Shown piece after piece: positions 1 through 8,276 of a DNA stretch of 37,172 bases. The DNA comes from Gemmatimonadota bacterium (GTDB taxonomy: Bacteria; Gemmatimonadota; Gemmatimonadetes; Gemmatimonadales; Gemmatimonadaceae): contig PMYN01000154.1 of the NCBI GenBank assembly GCA_003171215.1, positions 40,869-78,040 of the forward strand, written 5' to 3'. A program made the translations under genes and the position numbers. Numbering within the stretch: the first letter of the stretch is position 1; each line of letters begins with the position of its first letter. The notes beneath the pieces are model-generated. The model was not told where the DNA came from. It worked only from the letters and a program-made list of their open reading frames with translations, and searched no databases.

Positions 1-553
1 TGAGGCAGAGCGACCGCGACGATGCGAGCGCGGCGACCCGCGCATCGGTATGACACCCGGCACACCCTTCGTGCGCGCTGCGATCGTGTCCTTCGCGCGC
101 GGTTGGATGGCAGCCGGCACAATCGCGCGCCGGCGCGTGATGGTCCGCATGGCAGTCATTGCATGAGGCCGTGACCGTGCGCTTCACGTCGCTCGCGTGG
201 CAGCGCGCACACTCGACCGCGCGGTGCCGCGCATGCGAGAAGGAGATTGAACGCGCGATCGTCTCACGCCGAACCGATACGCGGAAACTCACCGGCACCG
301 CATGCGGCGCCGCCGGTCCAGCGGCATGGCAGGCGACGCACGCGGCGCGCTGCGCGGGACCGTGGTGACACGCCAGGCATCCGCCTGGCACCATGATCTT
401 CAGGCCACCGCGGCCCCCGGACATCGAGTGGCAGTCGAGGCAGGCGATCGACTTGTGGCGCGAGTGGTCGAAGAGGGTGTCCGGCTGCTGTGCGTGAACG
501 GGCACCGCGGGTCCCTGCAGCAGGAGCGAGAGCAAGAGCAGTGGGCCGATCAT
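1..553 (-). CDS. Multiheme c-type cytochrome, class III-like (partial, C-terminus off the left edge)
   Basis: The gene is read from an ATG at 553 leftwards with no stop before the window edge, so about 184 residues are visible. The N-terminus is a signal peptide (MIGPLLLLSLLLQ..., likely cut after VHA), placing the protein in the periplasm or outside. Seven CxxCH heme c motifs follow: CLDCH, CLACH, CVACH, CARCH, CNDCH, CAGCH and CAGCH. Two are preceded by an F-(D/S)-H-x-R-H stretch of the kind that supplies distal His ligands in cytochrome c3/c7 folds. The likely role is electron transfer through a chain of bis-His hemes. It lies 108 bp downstream of a second multiheme cytochrome on the same strand, with a hairpin between them. 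No strong Shine-Dalgarno sequence is visible before this ATG. The heme motifs make the reading frame certain; the redox partner is unknown. Confidence 0.88.
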   Translation of the reverse strand, partial: MIGPLLLLSLLLQGPAVPVHAQQPDTLFDHSRHKSIACLDCHSMSGGRGGLKIMVPGGCLACHHGPAQRAACVACHAAGPAAPHAVPVSFRVSVRRETIARSISFSHARHRAVECARCHASDVKRTVTASCNDCHADHHAPARDCAGCHPTAREGHDRSAHEGCAGCHTDARVAALASSRSLCL

Positions 554-579
554 TGGTCAGTAGAGTCTCGACGTATACG

Positions 580-625
580 CATGCGGGGCTGGATGCCCCT
601 GACAAGAGCGCTCCAGCCCCGCATG
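580..625. repeat. 14-bp perfect inverted repeat between two cytochrome genes
   Basis: The arm CATGCGGGGCTGGA at 580-593 is repeated as its exact reverse complement at 612-625, separated by an 18-nt loop. It lies in the 108-bp gap between the two cytochrome genes, both on the minus strand. No T-run follows in either direction, so it is not a textbook intrinsic terminator. It could be an mRNA-stabilising or processing hairpin, or a partial terminator adjusting expression of the downstream gene. Confidence 0.6.
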
Positions 626-661
626 AACTTCCACATCTTCTCTCCGTCTATCGGTTCGGGG

Positions 662-2182
662 CTACTTGAACAACCGGCCGAACAGTCCCTTGTTCTTCGA
701 CGGCAACACGATCTGCGGCGTCAACGGATAGAGCACGCTGGGCGTGATGCCGTACTGGGTCTGCATCTGGGTGATGGTCGTGATCAGCAACTGCTCGATC
801 AGGAACGGGTTGTGGACGAACGCCCCTGGCTTCGTTGCCAGCGAGACGTTGAAAATCATCCCCATACAGGTCGTGAAGGCCGGAAGGGTCGTTGTGGCAG
901 CTTCGTTGCATTCCGCGCTCTTGATGGCCGTCTCCTTCTTGATCAGGGAGTTGGCCATGGTGACGAGCTGTTGCACCCGCAACGAATCCGTGTTGTACGC
1001 CGAGATCGCCGCCGTCTCGCTCGCGTGGCAGCCGCTCTGCACGCACGAGCGGTAGGTCTTGCTCGTCTGCGCGCAACTCTGCGACGTCGTGGGCTGACCG
1101 TTCGCGTCCACGCAGGGAGCCGCGATGAATGAGTGCCCGGCGTCCTGGAAGACGAAGGTGCTCGTGCCGGCCTTGTTGACCGTGAAGCGCTGGACGTGGC
1201 AGCCCGCGCAGAGCGTCGGGTTTGCCGACGGGGTTCCGTGCGTGCCGATGATCGTGTCCGCAGCGTTCCAATTGGGCGGGAACCAGCCGGCCAGGCCGAA
1301 GAGCGTGGGCCCCTCGGGCGAGTGCGCGCTGTTGCGGGTCGTCAAGGCGACAGGAGATGGGTACCGCTGGTGGCACTGCACGCAGAGGTTCTGGTCCACG
1401 CTCGGCGCGCTGATCGAATAGCGGAGTTGATGGGTGTTGGGCGACCCGTGCGGATCGTGGCAGACGGCGCAGACGATCGGCAGCGCGTTCGCCGCCGTGA
1501 TGGCGGTGGGGCTCGAGACTTGCTCGACGAAATTCGCGGTCGGAGCGAATCTCAAGAGGGCGCCCTGCGCGGTGTGGCAGCCCACGCAATCCGTGCTGGC
1601 GTTGCCCAAGGCGTGCGATTGGATCTCGCTATGGGTCAGTCCGGACGCGTTCGACATCTTCCACTGGTTCACGAACGGCTCGTGCGTGCCGGTGTGGCAC
1701 TCGCCGCAGCCGTTCGTAGCATTGGTGTCCGCCTTGATCGACGCCAGAGGGACGTTACCCTGACTAGGACTGCTCGCGTGCGTGAGTCCGGGGCCGTGGC
1801 AGCTCTCGCACTGGACGTCGTGGTAGCGCACGTCCTGCGTCGAACGGTACCCGACGGCGGTGTCGGTCACCGCGTTGCCCAGGTTGTTGGTGGAGTGACA
1901 CGCATAGCACACGCCGCTTGCGCCGCCACTCGCCTGCAGGTCGGCCCACGCACTGGCATGCTTGGTCTGCGACCAGCGCGTCTGGTAATCGACGTGGCAC
2001 GAACCGCACACCGTCTGCTTGTTCGCGGCGTCGAAATAGCCGACGAAGCTGGCGGCCGTCGTGGCGGGAGCGGCGAAGTTCGCGCCGCTTCGGTACTCGA
2101 TTTTCTCGCTCGTGCATGCTGCCGCGATCGCGCAAGCGGAGAGCGCGATGAACATCAGATGGTTGTGTTTGAAGAACCTCAT
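662..2182 (-). CDS. Multiheme c-type cytochrome lipoprotein (cytochrome c554-like)
   Basis: This is a 506-residue exported cytochrome. The start at 2182 (MRFFKHNHL) was chosen because GGAGGAA sits 8 nt upstream; a longer reading frame exists but lacks such a site. The N-terminus is a lipoprotein signal with lipobox IAAAC (Cys23). Eight CxxCH motifs follow in order: CGSCH, CYACH, CESCH, CGECH, CVGCH, CAVCH, CVQCH and CAGCH, then an unusual CX4CH (CVQSGCH). The first motif is followed by a W-SQ-KHA-A pattern typical of cytochrome c554-type domains. After the last motif comes a heme-free region of about 110 residues. The protein probably carries electrons at the outer face of a membrane. It lies downstream of ccmH in the same direction, separated by 185 bp. 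Its electron donor and acceptor cannot be told from sequence. Confidence 0.9.
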   Translation of the reverse strand: MRFFKHNHLMFIALSACAIAAACTSEKIEYRSGANFAAPATTAASFVGYFDAANKQTVCGSCHVDYQTRWSQTKHASAWADLQASGGASGVCYACHSTNNLGNAVTDTAVGYRSTQDVRYHDVQCESCHGPGLTHASSPSQGNVPLASIKADTNATNGCGECHTGTHEPFVNQWKMSNASGLTHSEIQSHALGNASTDCVGCHTAQGALLRFAPTANFVEQVSSPTAITAANALPIVCAVCHDPHGSPNTHQLRYSISAPSVDQNLCVQCHQRYPSPVALTTRNSAHSPEGPTLFGLAGWFPPNWNAADTIIGTHGTPSANPTLCAGCHVQRFTVNKAGTSTFVFQDAGHSFIAAPCVDANGQPTTSQSCAQTSKTYRSCVQSGCHASETAAISAYNTDSLRVQQLVTMANSLIKKETAIKSAECNEAATTTLPAFTTCMGMIFNVSLATKPGAFVHNPFLIEQLLITTITQMQTQYGITPSVLYPLTPQIVLPSKNKGLFGRLFK

Positions 2183-2367
2183 CCTGTCGTTCCTCCAGAG
2201 GCCCAGCGTTGATTCCGGATACTCCTTCCCCAATTCGACACCGTAAGACTACGGATACCTGCCAATCCTCGAAGTCGGGGAAGCCCCGAATTCTTGAAGG
2301 GTTTACGGGAGTGTTTCATGGCCGAAAACTGTCGCCGATTCCCCTGTTCCGGACGGCTGCAGGAGGC

Positions 2368-2823
2368 TCAGTGCGTGGCCGAGTCGGCGGGAGCCGTGGT
2401 CCATCGCCGAACCGCCAGCACGACGACGAGCAGGCCGCCAAGCACCAGGAGGATCGGCAACGCGTAGACGATGAGGTTGATCCCCCTCGGCGCGGGTGAC
2501 AGGAGGATCCACTCACCATACTTCGACACGAAGTACGCCTGCACGTCAGCAGGACTCCGACCTGCGGTCAGCTGGTCCCTGACAACGGAGCGCATCTGTT
2601 GCGCCAGCTCCGAGGGCGACGCCTGAATCGAGAGACCCTGACACACCGGGCAGCGCAACTGAGAGGCGACGGCCGACGTGCGCGCCTCGAGCGCGGAGTC
2701 GGCGGCAGGCGTGACTACACCCGACGGAGGCGCGCCGGCGGGCGCTCCCTGGCCCGGTCCGGCACTCGCAAGAGGGCCCGCCCATAGAGCGGCGACCACG
2801 ACGAAGCGCACGGCGCGCTTCAT
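2368..2823 (-). CDS. ccmH: Cytochrome c maturation protein CcmH (CcmH/CycL thioredox subunit)
   Basis: A 151-residue protein with a signal peptide (residues 1-21), the signature RCPVCQ at 57-62 with the redox pair Cys58/Cys61, a CcmH fold (SxxLAxxMR...YGEWILLxP) and one C-terminal membrane helix at about 115-138. CcmH helps reduce apocytochrome cysteines and present them to the CcmF heme lyase. The start at 2823 overlaps the stop of the TlpA-like gene by 4 nt (ATGA) and has AGGA just upstream. A Gly/Pro/Ala-rich stretch of about 30 residues between the signal and the CXXC domain is longer than usual. No CcmI follows, so this is the last ccm gene of the operon. Identification is secure. Confidence 0.93.
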   Translation of the reverse strand: MKRAVRFVVVAALWAGPLASAGPGQGAPAGAPPSGVVTPAADSALEARTSAVASQLRCPVCQGLSIQASPSELAQQMRSVVRDQLTAGRSPADVQAYFVSKYGEWILLSPAPRGINLIVYALPILLVLGGLLVVVLAVRRWTTAPADSATH

Positions 2824-3410
2824 CGATTCCTGTTCGTCGGCGCGCCGTCCTTCTCCGCGACAGCGAGGAGTGAGTCCGCCACCCTGGCGAGAACCTGGGC
2901 GGATGCCGGACCCGTCTGCTTGTACGCCACGCGTCCGTGCACGTCGAGAAAAAACGTCTCGGGCACGCCGTACAGACCGTAGTCGATTGCCGTTCGCGCA
3001 CCCGGATCGTTCAGTGAGGCGTAGCTCTGCCCGCCCATCTCCTTGATCCACGCCGTGCCGGACACGGGTTCGTCGTTGTAGAGCACCCCGAGGAATTGGA
3101 TCGGCTTGCCCGCATACTGGCGCGCGACCGCGGAGAGCGTCACGTGTTCATCCCTGCACGACAGGCACCACGAGGCCCAGAAGTTGAGCACCACAACCTG
3201 GCCACGAAGATCCGCGAGCCTCACGGTATCTCCAACGGTTCGTGCGAGCGGCTGTTGTCCCGGCGCGAACACCGAGAGCGCGAACGACGGCGCCGACTTC
3301 CCCGGGAGCGGCGAAGGAATGTCCTTCGGATCGCGCGTCATTCCCCATGCGAGGAGCGCGATCACCGGGAGTGCCGCGGCCACGCCCAGCGACGCGCGCC
3401 TCCAGTTCAT
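2820..3410 (-). CDS. ccmG: Periplasmic thiol:disulfide oxidoreductase, CcmG/TlpA/ResA family
   Basis: A 196-residue thioredoxin-fold protein with an N-terminal membrane anchor (residues about 7-24). The catalytic motif is WCLSC (Cys82, Cys85), embedded in the VVLNFWAS context of TlpA/DsbE proteins, and the cis-Pro loop reads GVPETFF. Its likely job is to deliver reductant to CcmH and apocytochrome c in the periplasm. The start codon at 3410 overlaps the ccmF stop by 4 nt, and its own stop overlaps the ccmH start by 4 nt, so it is translationally locked into the ccm operon. The CLSC dipeptide differs from the CPTC or CEPC common in CcmG, so the family name is firmer than strict CcmG orthology; position argues for ccmG. 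Confidence 0.88.
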   Translation of the reverse strand: MNWRRASLGVAAALPVIALLAWGMTRDPKDIPSPLPGKSAPSFALSVFAPGQQPLARTVGDTVRLADLRGQVVVLNFWASWCLSCRDEHVTLSAVARQYAGKPIQFLGVLYNDEPVSGTAWIKEMGGQSYASLNDPGARTAIDYGLYGVPETFFLDVHGRVAYKQTGPASAQVLARVADSLLAVAEKDGAPTNRNR

Positions 3411-5440
3411 GTGGCCTCCACGTTCGCGTGCAAGCCGGCCAGCGCGCCGCGTGCACCGGTCGCGGGCTGCCGCGCATCGGCCTCGTGCGCGACGCGCACG
3501 CGCTGCGGCAGGATCGACGTGATCGCGCCCAGCACCACGATCAGCCCGCCCGCCCAGATCCAGGGCACGAGCGGCTCGTAGATCACTTTCACCGTGACGT
3601 TCGAACCGTCGGGCCGGAACGCCTGCAGGTTCACGTACACGTCGCCCAGGAGCGAGCTGCGCACCGCCGGAGTAGGCACTGGTTGCTGCGAGGCCGGATA
3701 GAAGTTCATGCGAGGCTCGATGATCCCGGCTACCCGGCCGTTCTCGACGAACTCCAGCGTCGCACCGACCACCGAGCGCTGCGTCTCGTCCCGCCCCCAC
3801 ACCGACTTCAACCGGAGCGTTCGTCCCGCTACCGTAATGGATTCGCCGGGCTTCAGCGTGGCCTCGCGGTCGGAGCGCATCGATGACGACGCCGCGATCC
3901 CGATCGCGACGGCGAACACTCCGATGTGCGCGAGATACCCGCCGAATCGGCGCCGATTCCCGCTCGCCAACTTGAGCAGCGCGACGCCCCAGGCCTCCCC
4001 GCGCGCCTCGTGACGCGCCTGCATGCCGATGACGATCTCACGCGCGTTCGCGACGATCGAGTAGCCGGCGAGGGCGACCACCGCGAGCGCGTACGCATTT
4101 CGCATTCCGGCGACGAGCGCGATCGCAAGCAGCAGCGCCGCACCCGCGGCCGGCGGGACGAGCTTGCGTCGCATCTCGTCGCGCGACGCGCGACCCCACG
4201 GCAGCGCCGGCCCGACTCCCATGAGGAACACGAGCACGATCACGACCGGGAGCGACATCCGGTTGAAGAACGGTTCGCCGACGCTCACCTTCACGCCGCG
4301 AATCGCTTCGGCGACGAGCGGGAACAGCGTGCCCACGAGCACCGTGAACATGAAGACGGTGAGGAACAGGTTGTTCAACAGGAACACCGTTTCCCTCGAC
4401 GCGGCCGAATCCAGGTTGCCGGCGCTTCCCAGCCGGTCCGAGTTTCCGGCCACCAGCCCGAGCGACGCGACCAGCACCAGCGCGATGAACGCAAGGAAGA
4501 AGTAGCCGATCGTGCCGGTCGTGAACGCGTGCACCGACGAAATGATTCCCGAGCGCGTGAGGAATGTGCCGAGGATCGTGAGCACGAACGTCCCGACGAC
4601 GAGGTTCACGTTCCACAGGCGCAGCATGCTGCGACGCTCCTGCATGATCGCCGAGTGGAGGAAGGCCGTCGCCGTGAGCCATGGCATGAACGACGCGTTC
4701 TCGACCGGATCCCACGCCCAGTAGCCGCCCCACCCGAGCACTTCGTACGACCACCACATGCCGGCGATGATCGCCGCGGAGAGGAATCCCCACGAGAGCA
4801 ACGTCCAGCGGTGCGTGAGTTTGATCCAATCGTTGGAGCCGATCTCGCCGGAGAGCATCGCCCCCACGGCGAACGCGAACGGCACGGTCATCCCGACGTA
4901 GCCGAGGTAGAGCAGCGGCGGGTGCACCGCCATCAGGATGTGATTCTGGAGCAGCGGATTGGGGCCGGGCCCGTCCGAGGGAACCGGATACACCGGATGA
5001 AAGGGATTCGCGGGGCCGATGAGCAGGATCGCGAAGAACAGCGACACGCCGAGCAGCGCCGTCGCGGACCACGGCACGAGCGCGCCGGCCCTGCGACGAT
5101 TGGTCCACACGACGACGGCCGCGTACAGCGAAAGCACCCATCCCCAGAAGAGGATCGAGCCCTCGAGCGCGCTCCACAAGGAAATGATCGTATAGAACAG
5201 CGGCGTCGCGCGGCTGCCGACCTGTGCCACGTACGACACCGAGAAATCGTGCGTGACGAGCGCCACGACCATCGCGCCCGTCGCGATGGTGACCAGCACG
5301 AAGTTCGTGTAGACGGCGGAGTAGACGGCGTTGATCCAGTCCTGGGTTCGCAGACGCCCTGCCATGACTCCGGCGCCGATGCCAAGCACGATGACGGCGA
5401 CGGAGATGAGCAGCGCGCCGTGTCCGATGAGTCCGTTCAC
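3407..5440 (-). CDS. ccmF: Cytochrome c heme lyase CcmF
   Basis: A 677-residue polytopic membrane protein. The tryptophan-rich WWD signature that handles heme at the periplasmic face spans about residues 237-255 (WGGYWAWDPVENASFMPW). Conserved histidines are seen in AVHPPLL (His173) and KLTHRW (His210). The large periplasmic domain near the C-terminus and the final membrane helix are also typical. CcmF attaches heme from CcmE to the CxxCH cysteines of apocytochromes. The GTG start at 5440 was chosen because it overlaps the ccmE stop (GTGA) and gives the normal MNGLIGHGAL N-terminus. The stop overlaps the next gene by 4 nt. Length matches the family. Identification is secure. Confidence 0.96.
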   Translation of the reverse strand: MNGLIGHGALLISVAVIVLGIGAGVMAGRLRTQDWINAVYSAVYTNFVLVTIATGAMVVALVTHDFSVSYVAQVGSRATPLFYTIISLWSALEGSILFWGWVLSLYAAVVVWTNRRRAGALVPWSATALLGVSLFFAILLIGPANPFHPVYPVPSDGPGPNPLLQNHILMAVHPPLLYLGYVGMTVPFAFAVGAMLSGEIGSNDWIKLTHRWTLLSWGFLSAAIIAGMWWSYEVLGWGGYWAWDPVENASFMPWLTATAFLHSAIMQERRSMLRLWNVNLVVGTFVLTILGTFLTRSGIISSVHAFTTGTIGYFFLAFIALVLVASLGLVAGNSDRLGSAGNLDSAASRETVFLLNNLFLTVFMFTVLVGTLFPLVAEAIRGVKVSVGEPFFNRMSLPVVIVLVFLMGVGPALPWGRASRDEMRRKLVPPAAGAALLLAIALVAGMRNAYALAVVALAGYSIVANAREIVIGMQARHEARGEAWGVALLKLASGNRRRFGGYLAHIGVFAVAIGIAASSSMRSDREATLKPGESITVAGRTLRLKSVWGRDETQRSVVGATLEFVENGRVAGIIEPRMNFYPASQQPVPTPAVRSSLLGDVYVNLQAFRPDGSNVTVKVIYEPLVPWIWAGGLIVVLGAITSILPQRVRVAHEADARQPATGARGALAGLHANVEAT

Positions 5441-5883
5441 GAGCCGGATCCCTTGATCAGCGTGCGGTACATCTCCTGCGGCTTCTCTCCCGCCTTCGGT
5501 GCGCGATACTCGTTCGAGTGCTTGACCATGAGGCTCGTGGCGTCGAACACGGAGTCGCGGCCGAAACGCCCCTCGAGCACCACGCCCATGCCGTCGCGGA
5601 ACATCTGCGGCGGCGTCCCCTTCGAGTGCACCGCGACCTCCGAGCTGCCGTCCGTCAGCGCGAACCGGAGCTCGAGCGTCTGGTCGTTCCATTTCACGGA
5701 GCCCGGCCTCACCTGCCCGCCGAGCCGGACGGGCACGTCATATCCCTTCGTGCCCTTCGCGAGCAGTTCCTTCGGCGTGAGAAAGAAGACGACGTTCTTG
5801 TCGAGTCCGCCGTACAGCATCCAGCCGAAGACCGCAATGATCGCGGCGGTTCCGGCGATCGCCCATTTCCTTTTCGGCGTCAT
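5437..5883 (-). CDS. ccmE: Heme chaperone CcmE
   Basis: A 148-residue protein with one N-terminal membrane helix (residues about 7-24) and an OB-fold periplasmic domain. The heme-binding motif is K-H122-S-N-E-Y126: His122 forms the covalent bond to heme and Tyr126 is the axial ligand in the HxxxY class. CcmE receives heme from the CcmABCD complex and passes it to CcmF/CcmH. The ATG at 5883 overlaps the ccmD stop by 4 nt; an upstream in-frame extension is only ccmD read out of frame. The GTGA overlap at the 3' end couples it to ccmF. Length and motif agree with the family. Confidence 0.95.
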   Translation of the reverse strand: MTPKRKWAIAGTAAIIAVFGWMLYGGLDKNVVFFLTPKELLAKGTKGYDVPVRLGGQVRPGSVKWNDQTLELRFALTDGSSEVAVHSKGTPPQMFRDGMGVVLEGRFGRDSVFDATSLMVKHSNEYRAPKAGEKPQEMYRTLIKGSGS

Positions 5884-6047
5884 TGCCAGGATGCCTCGGT
5901 GGAGGAGTGACCGCCCGCCTGCGCGAGCGCACGGCGCGCGCGGCGGAGTGTCCGGTGCACGTGCACCGCGTATCCGCCGATCACGAGCCATGCCGCGGCG
6001 TACGCCGCAGCGACGAAGATCCAGTTGGAGCCCTGTATGGCCTGCAT
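5880..6047 (-). CDS. ccmD: Small heme exporter subunit CcmD
   Basis: A 55-residue protein with a single membrane helix (WIFVAAAYAAAWLVIGGYAV, residues 9-28) followed by a basic cytoplasmic tail (HRTLRRARRAL). The size, the topology and the place between ccmC and ccmE fit CcmD, which holds CcmE in the CcmABC heme-release complex. Its start lies 2 nt after the ccmC stop and its stop overlaps the ccmE start (ATGA). Sequence alone would be weak evidence for so short a protein; synteny makes the call good. Confidence 0.85.
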   Translation of the reverse strand: MQAIQGSNWIFVAAAYAAAWLVIGGYAVHVHRTLRRARRALAQAGGHSSTEASWQ

Positions 6048-6049
6048 GG

Positions 6050-6757
6050 TCAGCGCCCTCCCAGTGCGACCGCCTGGGCGGCGAGCTCGGCGTCCCGCTC
6101 GATGCGGGCCGCTTCGTACCGCTGGCGGATGAAGTAGATCATCACGAACAGGAACGCGAACGCGTTGGCGCGAAGGAAGAGCACGTAGAGCGGATCCACC
6201 GTCGACGGGCTCGACTGTACCTGGTGCAGCGTGCGCCACCAGCGCACCGAGAGGTACACGATCGGCACGTTGATCGCGCCGAGGATCCCGACGGCCGCGC
6301 TCCACTGCGCCCGCCGCACGGGCTCGTCGATGAACGCGCGCAGCGAGAGATAGCCCACGAAGATCAGAAAGAGCACGAGCGTCGACGTGAGCCGCGCATC
6401 CCACGTCCACCACACGCCCCACGTCGGCCGGCCCCACAGCATGCCAAGCACGAGCGTGAGACCATTGAACGTTGCGCCCACCTCGGCCGCCGACGCCGCC
6501 AGCAGGTCGTCGTTCTCGCGCCGCTGCCACAGATAGCGCACGCTGTACACGAGCACGACGAAGAACGAGAGCATGGTGATCCACGCGGACGGCACGTGGA
6601 CGTACATGATCTTCTGCAGGTCGCCCATGTCGCGATCCGCCGGCGACGTGATGATGGCGAGCGCCTGAGACGTGATCAGGAAGAGGAATGCGAACGCGCC
6701 GAACCACGGCCAGCGGCGGGACGATGGAAGCGCGACGGGAATCGTGACAGCGGTCAT
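6050..6757 (-). CDS. ccmC: Heme exporter / heme-presenting membrane protein CcmC
   Basis: A 235-residue membrane protein with six hydrophobic segments. The WWD signature WGVWWTWD spans residues 113-120, and His54 in the YVHVPSAW motif is the usual first heme ligand of CcmC. CcmC binds heme in the periplasmic leaflet and loads it onto CcmE. The gene starts 10 nt after ccmB and ends 2 nt before ccmD. It belongs to the same WWD superfamily as CcmF, but its length and motifs are those of CcmC. Confidence 0.95.
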   Translation of the reverse strand: MTAVTIPVALPSSRRWPWFGAFAFLFLITSQALAIITSPADRDMGDLQKIMYVHVPSAWITMLSFFVVLVYSVRYLWQRRENDDLLAASAAEVGATFNGLTLVLGMLWGRPTWGVWWTWDARLTSTLVLFLIFVGYLSLRAFIDEPVRRAQWSAAVGILGAINVPIVYLSVRWWRTLHQVQSSPSTVDPLYVLFLRANAFAFLFVMIYFIRQRYEAARIERDAELAAQAVALGGR

Positions 6758-6767
6758 GGACGAGACC

Positions 6768-7454
6768 TCAGACTTCGATGACGTATTCGAACGCCAGGTG
6801 AGTGATGATCAGGAACACCAGGTCATACGCGACGAGCAGACGCATCCACGCTCCCGACTCCTGCATCAGGTCGGCGCCGAACAGCGCCTTGGACGCCTGG
6901 ATCGCGGCCAGCAGCACGGGAACCATCATGGGAAAGAGCAGCAGGGGCAGGAGCACCTCTCGCGCGCGGCTCCGGCTCGCCATCGCGGCGTAGAAGGTGC
7001 CGAGCGTCACGAGTCCGATCACGCCCAGCGCAAGCACGGCGAGCAGCGTGGGCCACTGGGCCGGCACCTGCACCTGAAAGAGCACCGCGCCGACGATGAG
7101 CACGATCACGAGCATCATCATCACGAACGCGAGGTTCGCGAGCAGCTTGCCGGTGAAGATCGTCCATCGCCCACCGCCGTAGAGCAGCAGCGTGTCGAGC
7201 GCCCCACCGTCGAGTTCCACCTGGTACGAGCGGTTGAACGTGAGCACGCCGGCAAAGAAGACCGCGAGCCAGAGCGCGCCGACCGCGGCGTCGCGCAGCG
7301 CGCGCGTGTCCGGTCCGAGCGCGAATCCGAACAGGACGAGAATCGTGATGCCGAGGGCGGCGACACTGTAGAACCCGGCCTTCGAGCGACGCTCGGCCGT
7401 GAGGTCCTTCCACGCGATGGCGCGAATGCGGCCCCAGTCCGCCGAGCGTCCCAT
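6768..7454 (-). CDS. ccmB: Heme ABC exporter permease CcmB
   Basis: A 228-residue membrane protein with about six helices and the CcmB hallmark LLFPMMVPVLLAA in its second half. It forms the permease part of CcmAB, whose ATP hydrolysis releases loaded CcmE from CcmC. The start ATG shares one base with the ccmA stop (TGATG at 7452-7456), which indicates translational coupling. Length is normal for the family. Confidence 0.93.
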   Translation of the reverse strand: MGRSADWGRIRAIAWKDLTAERRSKAGFYSVAALGITILVLFGFALGPDTRALRDAAVGALWLAVFFAGVLTFNRSYQVELDGGALDTLLLYGGGRWTIFTGKLLANLAFVMMMLVIVLIVGAVLFQVQVPAQWPTLLAVLALGVIGLVTLGTFYAAMASRSRAREVLLPLLLFPMMVPVLLAAIQASKALFGADLMQESGAWMRLLVAYDLVFLIITHLAFEYVIEV

Positions 7455-8155
7455 CAGTCGGCGCCAACCAGGGCGAAACGCGGCTCCGCTTCGGCGGCGT
7501 CGAACCCGCTGGCGATGCGCCCGTCGTGAACGGTCGCGAGCCGGTCGATCACTCCCGCGCTGGGCGCGAGTTCGTGCAGCACCACGAGGGCCGCGCCGCC
7601 CGCATCCACGGTGTCGGTGATCAGCGAGTTCATCAGCACCGTTCCGGCGGTGTCGAGATTGCTGTAGGGCTCGTCGAGCAGGAGAACGCGCGGCCGCGAG
7701 AGCGCGAGCCGTGCGATGGCGAGTCGGCGCTGCATCCCCGCCGAGAACCCGCGCACGCGCTCGTCGGCGACGTGGGTCAAGGCGACGCGCTCGAGGGCGC
7801 CGTCAATATCGGCCGCGGGCGAACCGAGCATCGCGGCGGCGAAGACCAGGTTTTCGCGCGCCGTCAGGTCGTCGTACAGGCCGGGCGTGTGCGCGAGAAA
7901 CCCGATGTTGTGGCGCACCGCGTCGGGCTCCCGCATGATGTCGTAGCCCGCGATCGTCGCGGTTCCGGCATTTGGACGAAGCAGCGTCGCCAGCACCCGC
8001 AGGAGCGTGCTCTTGCCGCTGCCGTTCGCGCCGAGCAACCCGACGACTTCGCCGGATGCGACGGTGATCGACGCGCCGCGAAGGACCCATCGCGCGCCGA
8101 AGCGGCGGGCGATGTCTCGAGCATCGAGCAGTGTGTGTGATTTCCAGGAAGCCAT
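7454..8155 (-). CDS. ccmA: Heme exporter ATP-binding protein CcmA
   Basis: A 233-residue ABC ATPase. Walker A is GANGSGKS (residues 42-49), the signature loop is FSAGMQRR (137-144), and Walker B is RVLLLDEP (156-163). It pairs with CcmB to drive release of holo-CcmE. It is the first gene of the ccm operon: GGGGA lies 5 nt before the ATG, and about 120 bp of non-coding DNA separate it from the hydrogenase locus, so its promoter is probably there. ABC domains are similar across families; the ccmB neighbour makes the CcmA assignment firm. Confidence 0.94.
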   Translation of the reverse strand: MASWKSHTLLDARDIARRFGARWVLRGASITVASGEVVGLLGANGSGKSTLLRVLATLLRPNAGTATIAGYDIMREPDAVRHNIGFLAHTPGLYDDLTARENLVFAAAMLGSPAADIDGALERVALTHVADERVRGFSAGMQRRLAIARLALSRPRVLLLDEPYSNLDTAGTVLMNSLITDTVDAGGAALVVLHELAPSAGVIDRLATVHDGRIASGFDAAEAEPRFALVGAD

Positions 8156-8214
8156 GTGAATCCCCGGTGAGTCATTGTGACGCCGGAGGATACGGATTCA
8201 GGGATTTACCTACA

Positions 8215-8254
8215 GTCAGCGACCATCCGTTGCGTGCGTCGGGGAATCGCTGAC
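8215..8254. terminator. Possible terminator hairpin between the hydrogenase locus and ccmA
   Basis: GTCAGCGA at 8215-8222 is matched by its exact reverse complement TCGCTGAC at 8247-8254, around a 24-nt loop. It lies just after the nickel transporter stop in the 121-bp gap before ccmA. No clear U-run follows on the minus strand, so termination is only a possibility. It may instead lie in the ccmA leader. Confidence 0.3.
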
Positions 8255-8276
8255 CCAGTTGTCGGGTGGGGCGAGG

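Noticed and set aside
2183-2367. c-di-GMP (GEMM) riboswitch before the cytochrome lipoprotein
   Set aside because: Such riboswitches precede some multiheme cytochrome genes, but the conserved core and tetraloop-receptor pattern are not seen; only short hairpins such as TCGGGG/CCCCGA near 2274 are present.
3926-6781. 951-codon open frame on the plus strand
   Set aside because: It lies antisense to ccmF, ccmE, ccmD and ccmC, is full of Arg, His and Glu as expected from GC-rich shadow frames, and has no recognisable domain.
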